Positions 29,685-42,400 of a stretch of DNA of 64,000 bases are shown in pieces. The translations under genes and the position numbers were made by a program. This DNA is from Asparagopsis taxiformis. Lineage: Eukaryota > Rhodophyta > Florideophyceae > Bonnemaisoniales > Bonnemaisoniaceae. The stretch is taken from positions 1 through 64,000 of the forward strand of contig JALQPE010002171.1 in NCBI GenBank assembly GCA_030407315.1, read 5' to 3'. Within the stretch, counting starts at the first letter, position 1; every line of letters starts with the position of its first letter. Below the pieces are notes generated by a model that was not told the origin of the DNA, did no database searches, and worked only from the letters and a program-made list of their open reading frames with translations.

Positions 29685-32383
29685 CTGGTTCGACGAGATG
29701 ATGTCGAGGCTCGAGGACAGCGCTCATTCAGGAGGCAAATTGTGACAAGCTGAATATCACATGCTGCAGATTTACGATCATCTTGGAAGTTGACGGTCAT
29801 CTCCAGGGATCGCATGTAAATCTACTCGACAAGATGGACATATCCGGGATGTGCGTACTGCGAAATGCGTTTTCTGTGGGCACGAGCTGGGTTTGATAGC
29901 AGGTACCTCTCTCGACCGCATTGAGCACAAGAGAATAAATTTTTACATACGCCAGAACCGATCTGATTTCACGAGCGAAACATTCTGCTCCAAGTCGATG
30001 GGGGAGAGGTAATGGGTACGCCTTACTGGACTTGTGAGACCAATTGTTCCATGAACAGCTTTCCTGACGCGAAATGGATTCCGTTGCTGAGACGCCTGTC
30101 AAAGTGCATCCTCAGATTTTTCCCTGCGCTGTCCTCAACGAGAATGTCACCTATTCGTTTGTGATATCGCATGCGAAACGGTCAGAGCGACTGAAATGAG
30201 TCAGAGAGGATTCGATTCCCAAGTATCCCCAAATGGCCAATGTGCCACAATGCAGGCCATGCCTACAAGCACCCGTTTCAACTTTGGAACGCTAGAACAT
30301 TGCAGTATGCAAGATTGCCGATCGTGTGTGTCGTTAACAAACCCAAATGGATATAAAAGTAGCCATACATCAAGTTGAATCTCTCTACGATGACAATATC
30401 CCACGTCGGACCGCTGCAATGGCGACAGTCGGGTTGCCAATATGGTATTCCGCACGCCTCCAGAAAACATGGCAGCTGCATGCCACACCGAATGCGATAG
30501 AGAGATGCTGTATTTTCAGCGCAGTTGGCTGGGGATTATTTGAAATGCATAGTTATAACATCAACTGACACGGACAGGCATCTAAGCATGGGACACAATC
30601 TCACACACCACCATAGTTGACAGGCTCGTCTGAGCACAAATTACCAGCAGGACCTACCGACGGCATTGCGTGTGTCTAGTGAAAAGACATGACAAGGAAC
30701 ACGTAGGGCGAAACTCGGCATCGACGCGAGCAGAAAACTGTAGAGAAAGATATGTAGACCTGCAAAAATCGTATTCGATCGCAGTTCACAAACCTCGTAT
30801 TAAATCTGACGCGCGCGTTCCGTCATGTACTGGCATGACTTGTAGTATCGAATGCACTCTAAAATGCAAACATACACGTCTGAAACGTCTAGACAAGATT
30901 GAGTATATAGCGTCATCATAGACGGCAATCAAGTCGCATATCTGCTATGCGAAAATTGCAAACGCAGCTAGAACTTAAAACAGGTGTCCACCTGCACAAA
31001 CGCACTGGTCGACGCAATCGCGAAAGGCGGATATTCGCAGCGCATGTACATCGATTCGACGAAGAAAATCGCGCATGCATTGCGAAGAACAAATCGAAGC
31101 ATTCGCAACAGCTATCAACAACAGCCAATCATCCGCGAAACCGAGATCGCAGACCTTTCACATGAACCAAACGCACACATAGAAACAGCATGCCAAGTCA
31201 CACCTAATCCACACGCAATACCGCAACAAACGCACCACACACCGCTCATCTCATCTCCATCGACGCAGACGCAGCCGCATCTCCACACCCACATTCAATA
31301 CGCGACACCCAACCGGCAGCCCATCCATCCCGCCAAGCGCGCGCTGGACGGGCTTCGCGACGCGCGGAGCGATCGACGCCGACCATCAAGACGGGAAGAA
31401 GGCCGTGCGACGGGCGTGAACCGAACCGAAGCTGTCCACCATGAACAACGCCCAACAACACGTCATCCACGACAGCATCACGCCACATCACAAATCGGAC
31501 ACGATATGACATGAGTCGAACAACACGCAGCGACATCACAAGCGCACATAACACCGCACACGCACACACAACGTATCGCAGCGCGTTTCACAAGTCGATG
31601 CGCGACAAGACAGTCTGTCCGACGCGCTTGGAGAAACACGTGTGCACCCATCGTTCCGTAACCATCCGCTGGTGTAAGCACGCATTACACGCGCTGGTCA
31701 CTTGCATTGCGGTTGCGTCATCGCGCGCCGTCCCGCCGACGAGTGAGTCGTGCGTCTGAACAAAGTTTATCTCGATCCACGCCCATTCCTCGCCGCATTT
31801 CGCCGCCGCGTCCGCGTCCGTCGAGATGCGTCTCGTCGCACGCATCCACGGACGGACGCTCCCCGGCATGGAGTGGTGCCGCAGCGCGGCGCGGCGGGGC
31901 GGGGCTGGGCTGGGCTGATGCTCGCGCCGGTTGAGCGCCGCGTGTATGCCGCGGGATCGCGCGTCTGTGATTGGCTTGATGTGGACGTGTCGGACGGTGT
32001 GGATGGCGAGATATTTGATGCTTTGATGGCGTCTGGATGGGTGATTGCAGATACGGGGCGAGATGAATTAGATGTTGCGAGTTGTTTAGATGCGGTTGTA
32101 GAGCAAATGTTTTGTGCTGTTTAGACGTAGGTTTGGTAGATGGTGGGTTGGTGCGCATCGTGTCTTGACATATATTGTTTACCGAAAAATTAGCCCATGG
32201 CGTCGAGACGCGCGATGCACGGGCGTCCTACAACAACCTCGCAAGTGCGACGGCACAATCATGAATCAATATCTTCATAAACTACGACGTGTCTTCAACA
32301 AACAAGGAGAGCACAGCAAAATACAACTAGTCTAATAGTCGGTCACACATGCAACCAGTCGATGTATACTCCGCCTCGCCCCA
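29685..32383. other. Region without a supported gene; GC-rich part at 31300-32000
   Basis: The first part is AT-rich and empty. From about 30950 the sequence is repetitive in CAC/CAA and then GC-rich. It has overlapping open frames on both strands (plus 30984-31514, plus 31750-32124, minus 32158-31718) that show biased low-complexity composition and no domain. The G-rich GGCGCGGCGGGGCGGGGCTGGG near 31888 could form unusual structure. I do not support any of these frames as a gene. Confidence 0.4.
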
Positions 32384-33592
32384 TCAGCTTGCTTGTGCAG
32401 CTTCCTCGCCCTCGACATGATTGTTGGACGGTTCGGTCGTCTGCGTCTCATCCGCGTTTGTTTCAGATGTCTGCGCCTCCACCTCCTCATTTTTCTTCCC
32501 CCAGAAGCCCTTGAACGACCACGCCGTCTTCAATTTCGCCTCATTTCGCGCTTCCTCAATCGCCGCCAATTTAGCCTTTGCCTGACTAGCGAGATCTTCC
32601 ACGCCCTCAAATTCCTCGACACGCTCCTTGACGACTCCCTGTGCGCGCATCTTCAAACGCTCACGATACTCTGTCAGCGTGATATACTCATTCGTAACCG
32701 GGTCTAGAATATCCCTCTTCAGATCCTTAGCCGGCGGCAATTCTTCACCATCTGGCTTTTCAAACATCGCTCGACGATCATCAATAGTACTACTATCAAC
32801 ATGCGTTTCATCTTCCTTTGTAACATTCTTCTCCTCTTCATCCTCCGCACCATCAGCCTCTTCCGCTTCCTTGGCCAGTTCTTCTTCCACTTGCTTGTCC
32901 AACTCCTCCTTCTTCCTCTCCTCTTCCAGACGTCTCGCTTCCTCAGCATGTTTCTCCTCCTCCTCCTTCTCCTTCGCCAGACGTTCCTCCTCGGCCTCCC
33001 TTGCGAGACGCTCCTCCTCCTCTGCCTTTTTCTTCTCGGCCTCTCTAGCGGCAAGCACCTCCTCAGCCTCCTTCGCCCTAGCCTCTTCAGCGTCGCGCGC
33101 CTCCTTCTCCTTGGCCTCCTCCGCCTCTCGCGCCTCCTTCTCCCTAGCCTCGGCGGCGGCAGCAGCAGCGGCGGCGGCGGCGGCGGCATCATCGTCGCCC
33201 TGGGCGGGGATCGGCGCGTCCGTATCAGGGACGTCATCCGGGACGGGCGTGGACGCGTCACCCTCATTGGCGGCGACGAGCGCATTGGCGGCTTCGAGAC
33301 GCTTCTTCTCGGCGATACGCACACCTTCTTCAAACATCGAGTCATTGTGCGCGTCGGGCGCGTCGCTGTTCTTGGCGGCATCGGTATCGGCATTGGGGTT
33401 GGCGTTGACATCGACGGTGCGACTCGTCGCGTCTACTTTATTAGCGGCGGCATTCTTGGACGGTTTGGAAAACACGGAGCGACGATTCTTCTTGAGTTCG
33501 GCTATGGCCTCCGCGCGACCGGGATGATCCTTCGGCCATGAATAGGGCGGATGCTCTCGCACGGGGTCGAAACAACTCGCAGAGTTTCCCAT
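32384..33592 (-). CDS. Acylated, highly charged helical protein
   Basis: 402 residues starting MGNSASC. Gly2 with Ser6 is a classical N-myristoylation signal, and Cys7 could be palmitoylated, so the protein is probably tethered to the inner face of a membrane. Residues about 135-265 form an uninterrupted Glu/Lys/Arg/Ala helix (EAREKEAREAEEAKEKEA and similar), preceded by eleven or twelve Ala encoded by GCC/GCG repeats. Such stretches form single alpha-helices or coiled coils. Two related short motifs, RRSVFSKPS near residue 40 and RRAMFEKPD near residue 275, flank the helix, and a Trp-containing AWSFKGFWGKK lies near the C-terminus. There is no recognised family; a membrane-cytoskeleton linker is one possibility. 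Confidence 0.7.
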   Translation of the reverse strand: MGNSASCFDPVREHPPYSWPKDHPGRAEAIAELKKNRRSVFSKPSKNAAANKVDATSRTVDVNANPNADTDAAKNSDAPDAHNDSMFEEGVRIAEKKRLEAANALVAANEGDASTPVPDDVPDTDAPIPAQGDDDAAAAAAAAAAAAEAREKEAREAEEAKEKEARDAEEARAKEAEEVLAAREAEKKKAEEEERLAREAEEERLAKEKEEEEKHAEEARRLEEERKKEELDKQVEEELAKEAEEADGAEDEEEKNVTKEDETHVDSSTIDDRRAMFEKPDGEELPPAKDLKRDILDPVTNEYITLTEYRERLKMRAQGVVKERVEEFEGVEDLASQAKAKLAAIEEARNEAKLKTAWSFKGFWGKKNEEVEAQTSETNADETQTTEPSNNHVEGEEAAQAS

Positions 33593-34815
33593 AGTGACGA
33601 TGGAGTGGATGCGACGAAGCGGAGGGATGAAATGGGTAGGTTGGTGAAATTTATCGCGTTGACAAGTCGGTTGGGAGAGATATTTCAGTGGCGCTATTTA
33701 ACTTGACATCCTGGAGGACTGAGGTGTGGTAGTATCTTCTTACAGTGCGCCAGTTTTTTGTTGCACAGTAGTCACGACTAGCGTTGAATGGGTGGCCAGA
33801 GCCAGATATTGTGCCTCCTACAGCGCACGCTGCTACCCTTTTAAGGGTACCCGATTCGATATTATTACACAAGTCGAGTCGTGCTCGCGCGTCTGCTCTC
33901 CCCGGTGCTCGTCTGATGGAAACTCGGGCCAGAGCGCGTCACTCCCCTGATTCTGAAAACGTGTCGTGCCATCTGGCAGCGTCTAGGTGGTCGCGCACGT
34001 ACTATTTCAGCCTCACTTTGCCCAGTCCACATCATGCCTCTGCGCTGACGCATTGCAGAATTGCAAAAGTGCAGACGCAATCCCCGTATGTTTACATGCA
34101 CTGGTTGGCGGTGAATACGCCGTGCAGCCGTCGGGCGAGCAGCGTTGGCCGCATATGTACGCTCGAGGGTAGTTGTATTGCGCGTCACAACAATGTTGAA
34201 GAAAGCTTCCAGATGGACTGACGCTCCGCAGTTGTTTGAAAAATCAAATCAACAGATATTGTGAAAACATATCCATTTCCCAATTATTTTCAAGTTTGGC
34301 AAAAAGTTGCAATTTCACGCACCATTTTCGAGTTGTTGTCATACGACTTTAATCATCTCGTTCCACGTGCATGAGAGAAAGTGGAACGAAAAGGGGGGGC
34401 CGTGCACCCACACTGGAGGTGGATTTAATTTTTAAACACGCTTTCCATGACCAGCAATTGCTGATAGTGAAATGTATTTATATCCAAACCTGATTTGCGG
34501 ACGCGCTGCGACCCGCGTCTCATCCAATCAATCGATGCTCTCCACTCACAAGTTCGTTTATCGCGCTCTCAATTGCAGAAATCTCCAAGATCTCCAACGC
34601 CGCCATATATCACATTTGCGTAACCCACAACCGACTCGCCTCAACGAGCGTTACCGTCGTGGAATGATTTATCGCCAGTCGATCATCATGCTTCCACGTT
34701 GCCCGCACCACCGCATCTACCCTCGAGCGTACGCGCGCACGACACACACTTGAAAAAAATTTTATTCGTATCATGTCTTCGAAAAAATACCAACACCATA
34801 CTCGCTTCTCAACCA
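33593..34815. other. Intergenic region without a recognised gene
   Basis: No ORF with recognisable content. A G7 run lies near 34392-34399. The upstream part should hold the promoter of the minus-strand acylated protein; no clear TATA box was found (a weak GATAAATT near 33645). Confidence 0.4.
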
Positions 34816-35811
34816 CTAATGCTCCTCCTCCTCCGCCGCGTCCTCCTCCTCCCTCTTCACCAAGCTCATGTAGTACGGCCCCAGCCACGCAACCACCAAC
34901 ACCAGTCCATTGTGAATCGACATGGCGCCAGAAGGCGACGCAAACTGTCCAAACTGCACAATACCATAATTCATCAGTCCGAACAAATACACAATACTCG
35001 CCACCAAGAAATACAAAGACGGAATCGGCCGATTCGTCGCCGCAAGCGCCGCACTACCGACCCCGAACAGCAGTATAGCCAGTCCGGTAAACACCAGGAA
35101 ACCAGGCAGCGTCCCGACCAGCGCCGGCGCGACAAACGGTGCCGATAGTTCACCATCCTCGGTTGCATTATTCACAATAATCGAACCCCCAATCATCGAC
35201 CACAATCCTACAAACGCCAAGTTTCCATTCCAGAAGATGGCACGCATCCGCGCGCCCGTCTTCTGTTTCAGAAAGTCGGTGCCTGTGCCCGCCGCCACGA
35301 GACGAGCCATAAACACAAACTGGCCCCCTTGCAGTGCGAGACAAAGGTGGAATGCGGTTAATAGACCCATCACAACCACTGCGCTCGACTGCGAGTCTGA
35401 CAGACCGTCCACGGAAAAGTTGATGAGATCAACTGCTTCGTAGATCGGCAGCACGAAGACGTAGATAATAAAGGTGAAAACGCCCAGAAGCGTTTGCAAA
35501 GCCATGCCGATTTTCATCACGCCCGTGTTGTAGTAGCGAATAAACAATGCGCATAGACCGAGGAAGAAGCCGATGAGGCCGAAAAACACCTCGGAGAGCG
35601 CGCCGAGAAATGGCACCATTTTCGGCGGGCGTCCATCCCCCCTGAGGTCGTCAAATGGTTCCGTGAGGTTGAGACGGACGGTTCCCTCGTTGATGACGAT
35701 GGCGGACCATAGTAGCAATAGTCCAGCCGCTTCCACAAAGGCTAGCGTCCGGGTGTAGTCTTGCTTGATGGGTTGGTTTTCCACGTCTACGTCGATATTT
35801 TTTGTTTCCAT
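34816..35811 (-). CDS. Eight-TM membrane protein, copy 1
   Basis: 331 residues with about eight hydrophobic segments (near residues 22-43, 65-92, 100-126, 142-172, 188-212, 225-257, 266-290 and 295-320) and an acidic tail (EEEDAAEEEEH). It shares with the protein at 46740-47720 the motifs VINEGTVRLN, GRPPK, LPIYE, CLALQGGQFVF, MRAIFWN and NYGIVQFGQF, so the family is conserved over its whole length. The motif density near membrane ends suggests functional residues, such as a transporter or enzyme. I do not recognise the family. The ATG at 35811 lies about 62 bp after a TATA box, and the next in-frame ATG is well into TM2. Confidence 0.8.
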   Translation of the reverse strand: METKNIDVDVENQPIKQDYTRTLAFVEAAGLLLLWSAIVINEGTVRLNLTEPFDDLRGDGRPPKMVPFLGALSEVFFGLIGFFLGLCALFIRYYNTGVMKIGMALQTLLGVFTFIIYVFVLPIYEAVDLINFSVDGLSDSQSSAVVVMGLLTAFHLCLALQGGQFVFMARLVAAGTGTDFLKQKTGARMRAIFWNGNLAFVGLWSMIGGSIIVNNATEDGELSAPFVAPALVGTLPGFLVFTGLAILLFGVGSAALAATNRPIPSLYFLVASIVYLFGLMNYGIVQFGQFASPSGAMSIHNGLVLVVAWLGPYYMSLVKREEEDAAEEEEH

Positions 35812-35871
35812 GTCGGTTGAATGGTAGGTAGGATGTGGGTGAAAATGCTGGGCAGGTCGAGGTGGCTACTG

Positions 35872-35878
35872 TTTATAT
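35872..35878 (-). promoter_or_regulatory. TATA box of 8-TM gene copy 1
   Basis: TATAAAC on the minus strand, 61 bp upstream of the ATG at 35811. Confidence 0.45.
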
Positions 35879-38800
35879 CGAGACCGGACGCGGACAAATC
35901 GAGCGCGTTGAGCGTTGTTTTGGGCAGTGCAGTGCGGTGCTGTTTGGTATATGTCAAGGCGGCTTCATAATTGGAACTGGAATGGATGATAGAAGAAATG
36001 AATGGAGCGGGACAGGTTGGGGTTGCATGCAGAGCTGGGTGGCTTTTCGGATTGGTCAATTGTTCTATTCCGTTGGTTCTTTCATGATCTGGACGGGAGA
36101 TTTTAGTTTGAAAGCGTTCACGTCGGGTATCAATCGAGAGCATAAAGAGATGTCTTGAGTGTCGATTGTGATTTGCCAGGTCGAACTATCCAGCAGCAAA
36201 GCAAGACATCTGCATAAACGGGTGCAAGAAAAGCACTCTACACAGTGGGGCTCGTTCTACGGTTGGTACAGCACGACATAACTGTGATGTTAGCAATGAA
36301 CCATCTGTGTGGAACCATCGGGCGCACGGCGTGGCGCGCTCTGCACAGCGGTGTAGGACTATTCGAAAGCAGATCCAGTGCGAATCGGCACAAAGCATAG
36401 CACGGCAAGTAGCGAGTCCAAGCGAGTGGTCAGCGGATTTATCATTCATTCGCGAGTAACCAACCTCTACACCTACCACAACCACATGTCACACCGCGTG
36501 AAAAGAGCGGCAGACATGCGCCGTTACGCTCTGCACGCGGGTCACGAGCCCGTGTCTACGGCGTGCGCGCAGGACACGGCATACGCTGCAGGGCGACTAT
36601 GAGGGGAGAAATATCGGCGCGACGAATCAGCCGCAACGCTCATTGCACGCCATGAATTGATAAGCGAGCGGTATGTTACACTGTAACAAGCGAGGGCCAA
36701 TTGGCGCGCGGCGACGTATATGCGGCACCTTTCCGCTATGGGAAACGTCTTGTGCGCTGCCATGCTCAATTTGCAGCCGATAATCTACACATCTACTGGA
36801 GCCACCCGTCGCTCTGCGACAAGCCAGTTTACCGACGGCATGACGTCGAGTTTGGTAAGTTTGTATGACGATGATGGCTGTCTGCACAGACGGGCAGGCT
36901 TGGGGCAATTGCATGGAGAAATGCAATGATAAGATATGATGGATTTGTTTGTTGGAGAGAAATCGTCGTGGCTAGGGTTTGGATCTATGTCTCGCGGCCA
37001 ATGGGCCTCGTCGACGGCGCGCAGCTGCGATATCTCGGGTGCAGATATTGTGCATGGCCCGCAAACTGCAGGAATAGGGGCCATTTCTATTTCTGTACCG
37101 TACCGTGTATTTCTCTTGACGTCAACGCCGCTCGGCCACATACCGTGTGTCTGGCGCACAATCGTCATCGATGTGCTGCACATGCCGCGCTACGTATCGC
37201 CTGCCATACGCGAGTGATAGCTCATTCACATCGATCATCTCTCCCGATCCGATGTGACTTTGGCGGGAAATCCCTCGTGTCATTCCACCGCTATACCCGC
37301 CGTTGTAGATAGATGCCCGTTAAAACTTTCCACATCCTCACCTTCTCAAAACCTTTGTCGCTCGTCCAATGCTCCCGTCTGCAACCCCCAATCTTTCCTG
37401 TCTGTATGTAGCCGCGCATCTAGTGTCGTATTTCCGACCCCCGTGCGCCATGCGACGTTTTCGAGACCTTGTGTGCATCGATTCATCCCTGCCGTTTTCC
37501 ACCATGATTGACCGTGCTGCGGAAACATCCGGTAGTAATGCATCAAATAAAATTTTCATTCCGATCAGCCCAATTGCACGCCGACAGAAAGGACGCAACA
37601 TCACCGCGCACACTCTTGATAGAAAGCTTTGATACAATCCTTCAACTCATCTTGACGCCCAATATTCATGACAAAGCACCAATCTTCCCATTGGCTCTGC
37701 ATCCACCCAACCAACGCAGCGACGATCAATTTCGCCCGTCGCACTCATCTGCGCAAAAGTCACGGAGGCTATTTGCGGCATTTATCAGATGATGCCCGTG
37801 TTTCCAAACAGATTATTTGTTTCTTTCCGTCCCATGTTACAAACCTTCGTAGACCGTTCAAGTCGGTCTGCATGCCGCAACGTCTCGATGCCCGTGCCCG
37901 ACTCTATCTCCATCGATGTGTCTCGTGATAGTTTATCAATACACCACAGTAGTGTACTGTAACATTTCAAAACAGACATTCAATTTCCAATCCAATTTTC
38001 AAGCCGTCACCACAAAAAGTGGAATCGACACCGTTCCACGAGTCGACTACAATTCGTCTCGGCTACTGTAGATCCCATTCACTCCGCCGTGATCGACTAA
38101 TCTTCTTCAGCAAACACTTCAGAGAGCTGACAACTCTTATCACTCTCTGCATTGTTTATTCTTCAATACCCGCCAACTGCCTAAACTTCAGATGGCATAG
38201 TTGATATGTCAACATCGAAATGACTGTCAACGTCTCGCTTGCGTTTCTTACACCCTGTCTTTTAGTTCTCCAACAGTTCACCGTTGAGAACATTACGCTT
38301 ATATTTCTGATGGTTCCCGATCGTAATTTGGGTACGAAACGGCACTCTGTCCATCCTAAATGCATCAGGTTTACCAATTCTGTTGTCTCCGCAATTTCTT
38401 GACCCAACTGGTCTCCCTCTGGAGATGCAACTATCACAATAGGTTTCAGTGCTCCGGTTGACTGAGTACCATTTCCGTTTTGACGGACTGAGAGATGTTT
38501 TCTATGGCGTTCTCTGATCGTTCTTTATTTTCGCAGTGGTTGGCGTCAAGCGTATATGCATCTCGGCTGCTCCGTTAAAGCGAACGCAGCACGTATTTTG
38601 AGAACAAGAAAATCCATCCAAGCCTCCGAATTCTCCAGAATGCGACATGATCGTCAGCGACACGGATTTGAGTTTGCTTTGATTTAAGAACTGCACGGCT
38701 TTGGCTCTGTTTCATCTCCTATCATTGCAGTCTTCCACAAGATGCGTGCGCTTTCAGCGATCGGGAGAGCAGTTACGATGTGCGGATCAATCTGAAACTT

Positions 38801-39442
38801 TGTCCCTTATCGTGTCCAACGCTCTGAAAACTGCAGTTGTTTTATTGCACCAGTAGCATATCCAATACGATGTCAATTGGAAAGAAACGCATCCAAATAT
38901 TTTTGTTGATCGATGGAGCAATGTCAAAGGTACTGTCGAGTGCAGTATAGATGTGATTGGATCGTCTTTCTAGACGTTCTCAATTCCCCAGCAGACACTA
39001 CGAGGTTAGCAACCCTATTCACCTCAGCATCTTTCTGCAGAATTGAAATATGATCCACTCTATATCTGATGTGTAATCTTTCACAGATAGCACAGGCACG
39101 AAAGATGGAGAAGATAAAATTCGAATCCGTGTCCTGACCTCTCAAAATGGCATTATCTTTTCTGTCTTCCAAGCTCTGCGATAACGAAAACAATGGTGGT
39201 CTCGACTATGTAAAACTGCAGACGTCAAAGATGTCTTTTGTCGATCATTTAAATTTCGTTTTCAGCTCCTACGCTTGTTTCTGCGAAAACGATATGTGTA
39301 GATCAAGAACATTTATGGGAAAGCAAACCAAACAATGTTCTCCAAGTTTATTCGCAGTTCATTCTGCTCATTCTCTCAGTTCCAGTGCCCAAGACGATTT
39401 GAGATTGCAAACTAAAACGACCATATAATCCTAGGCAACTTC
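35879..39442. other. Long intergenic region without a recognised gene
   Basis: 3.5 kb with many short overlapping ORFs on both strands but none with a signal peptide, transmembrane pattern, repeat or known motif. There is no transposon remnant that I could recognise. Confidence 0.45.
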
Positions 39443-42400
39443 TTAATGCTCCCGGCAGTATCCATACACACATTGAAGTCCAGTTGCACAAACCCAGAAC
39501 GGATCTTGTCCACATTGGCCTCCACTTCCCATCGGTTTCACACAGCGACGGTCCGTGTCGGTGCCGGCACAGACAAGCCCGGTTTCACAGACAGATCCTG
39601 CAGCCAAGCACGATTCGCCCTCAGCAATAGCAGGTGTGCGGCACGTCCCGTCAATGCAGTCAAGGCCATCAACACAGATCCAGAACGGGTCTTGACCGCA
39701 CTCTCCGCCAAGCTCCATCGGTTTTACACAGCGACGGTCAGTATCAGTTCCTGCACATACGAGACCAGCGTCACACACTGATCCAGCTGCGAGACATGAG
39801 TCTCCCTCGGCTACAACAGGGGTTCGGCATGTACCATCAATACACTCGAGGCCGGAGACACAGATCCAGAACGGGTCTTGACCACACTCACCACCGAGCT
39901 CCATGGGCTTGACGCAACGGCGGTCAGTATCAGTGCCAGCGCAAACGAGTCCGGTGTCACAAACGGATCCAGCAGCAAGGCATGAGTCACCTTCTGCAAC
40001 TACTGGTGTGCGACATGTTCCGTCGATACAATCAAGACCAGAGACACAGATCCAGAAGGGATCTTGGCCGCACTCTCCCCCGAGCTCCATTGGCTTAACA
40101 CAGCGACGATCCGTGTCAGTGCCAGCGCAAACGAGTCCGGTGTCACACACAGATCCAGCTGCGAGACATGAGTCACCTTCTGCAACTACTGGTGTGCGAC
40201 AGGTTCCGTCGATACAGTCAAGGCCGTCAACACAGATCCAGAAGGGATCTTGACCACACTCACCACCGAGTTGCATAGGTTTGACGCAGCGGCGGTCAGT
40301 ATCAGTGCCAGCGCAAACGAGTCCGGTGTCACATACAGATCCAGCTGCGAGACATGAGTCACCTTCTGCAACTACTGGTGTGCGACATGTACCATCAATA
40401 CAATCGAGGCCGTCAACACAGATCCAGAAGGGATCTTGACCACACTCACCACCGAGTTGCATAGGTTTGACGCAACGACGGTCAGTATCAGTGCCAGCGC
40501 AAACGAGGCCGGTGTCACAAACGGATCCAGCAGCAAGGCATGAATCTCCTTCTGCAACTACTGGTGTGCGACATGTTCCGTCGATACAATCAAGACCAGA
40601 GACACAGATCCAGAAGGGATCTTGGCCGCACTCTCCCCCGAGCTCCATTGGCTTAACACAGCGACGATCCGTGTCAGTGCCAGCGCAAACGAGTCCGGTG
40701 TCACACACAGATCCAGCTGCGAGACATGAGTCACCTTCTGCAACTACTGGTGTGCGACAGGTTCCGTCGATACAGTCAAGGCCGTCAACACAGATCCAGA
40801 AGGGATCTTGACCACACTCACCACCGAGTTGCATAGGTTTGACGCAGCGGCGGTCAGTATCAGTGCCAGCGCAAACGAGTCCGGTGTCACATACAGATCC
40901 AGCTGCGAGACATGAGTCACCTTCTGCAACTACTGGTGTGCGACATGTACCATCAATACAATCGAGGCCGTCAACACAGATCCAGAAGGGATCTTGACCA
41001 CACTCACCACCGAGTTGCATAGGTTTGACGCAACGACGGTCAGTATCAGTGCCAGCGCAAACGAGGCCGGTGTCACAAACGGATCCAGCAGCAAGGCATG
41101 AATCTCCTTCTGCAACTACTGGTGTGCGACATGTTCCGTCGATACAATCAAGACCAGAGACACAGATCCAGAACGGATCTTGGCCGCACTCTCCCCCGAG
41201 CTCCATTGGCTTAACACAGCGGCGATCCGTGTCAGTGCCAGCGCAAACGAGTCCGGTGTCACACACAGATCCAGCTGCGAGACATGAGTCACCTTCTGCA
41301 ACTACTGGTGTGCGACAGGTTCCGTCGATACAGTCAAGGCCGTCAACACAGATCCAGAAGGGATCTTGACCACACTCACCACCGAGTTGCATAGGTTTGA
41401 CGCAGCGGCGGTCAGTATCAGTGCCAGCGCAAACGAGTCCGGTGTCACATACAGATCCAGCTGCGAGACATGAGTCACCTTCTGCAACTACTGGTGTGCG
41501 ACAGGTTCCGTCGATACAGTCAAGGCCGTCAACACAGATCCAGAAGGGATCTTGACCACACTCACCACCGAGTTGCATAGGTTTGACGCAGCGGCGGTCA
41601 GTATCAGTGCCAGCGCAAACGAGTCCGGTGTCACATACAGATCCAGCTGCGAGACATGAGTCACCTTCTGCAACTACTGGTGTGCGACATGTACCATCAA
41701 TACAATCGAGGCCGTCAACACAGATCCAGAAGGGATCTTGACCACACTCACCACCGAGTTGCATAGGTTTGACGCAACGACGGTCAGTATCAGTGCCAGC
41801 GCAAACGAGGCCGGTGTCACAAACGGATCCAGCAGCAAGGCATGAATCTCCTTCTGCAACTACTGGTGTGCGACATGTTCCGTCGATACAATCAAGACCA
41901 GAGACACAGATCCAGAAGGGATCTTGGCCGCACTCTCCCCCGAGCTCCATTGGCTTAACACAGCGACGATCCGTGTCAGTGCCAGCGCAAACGAGTCCGG
42001 TGTCACACACAGATCCAGCTGCGAGACATGAGTCACCTTCTGCAACTACTGGTGTGCGACAGGTTCCGTCGATACAGTCAAGGCCGTCAACACAGATCCA
42101 GAAGGGATCTTGACCACACTCACCACCGAGTTGCATAGGTTTGACGCAGCGGCGGTCAGTATCAGTGCCAGCGCAAACGAGTCCGGTGTCACATACAGAT
42201 CCAGCTGCGAGACATGAGTCACCTTCTGCAACTACTGGTGTGCGACATGTACCATCAATACAATCGAGGCCGTCAACACAGATCCAGAAGGGATCTTGAC
42301 CACACTCACCACCGAGTTGCATAGGTTTGACGCAACGACGGTCAGTATCAGTGCCAGCGCAAACGAGGCCGGTGTCACAAACGGATCCAGCAGCAAGGCA

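Noticed and set aside
30984..31514. 176-codon plus-strand ORF
   Set aside because: His/Gln/Thr/Arg-rich low-complexity composition follows from CAC/CAA-rich DNA; no motif, signal or paralogue.
32628..33527. 299-codon Ser-rich plus-strand ORF
   Set aside because: An exact antisense shadow of the charged-helix gene: GAG/GAA/AAG codons read backward as CTC/TTC/CTT and neighbouring Ser/Leu codons.
36674..36688. TGTTACACTGTAACA palindrome
   Set aside because: A 7-bp-arm palindrome is expected a few times by chance in 64 kb; no second copy or context supports it.
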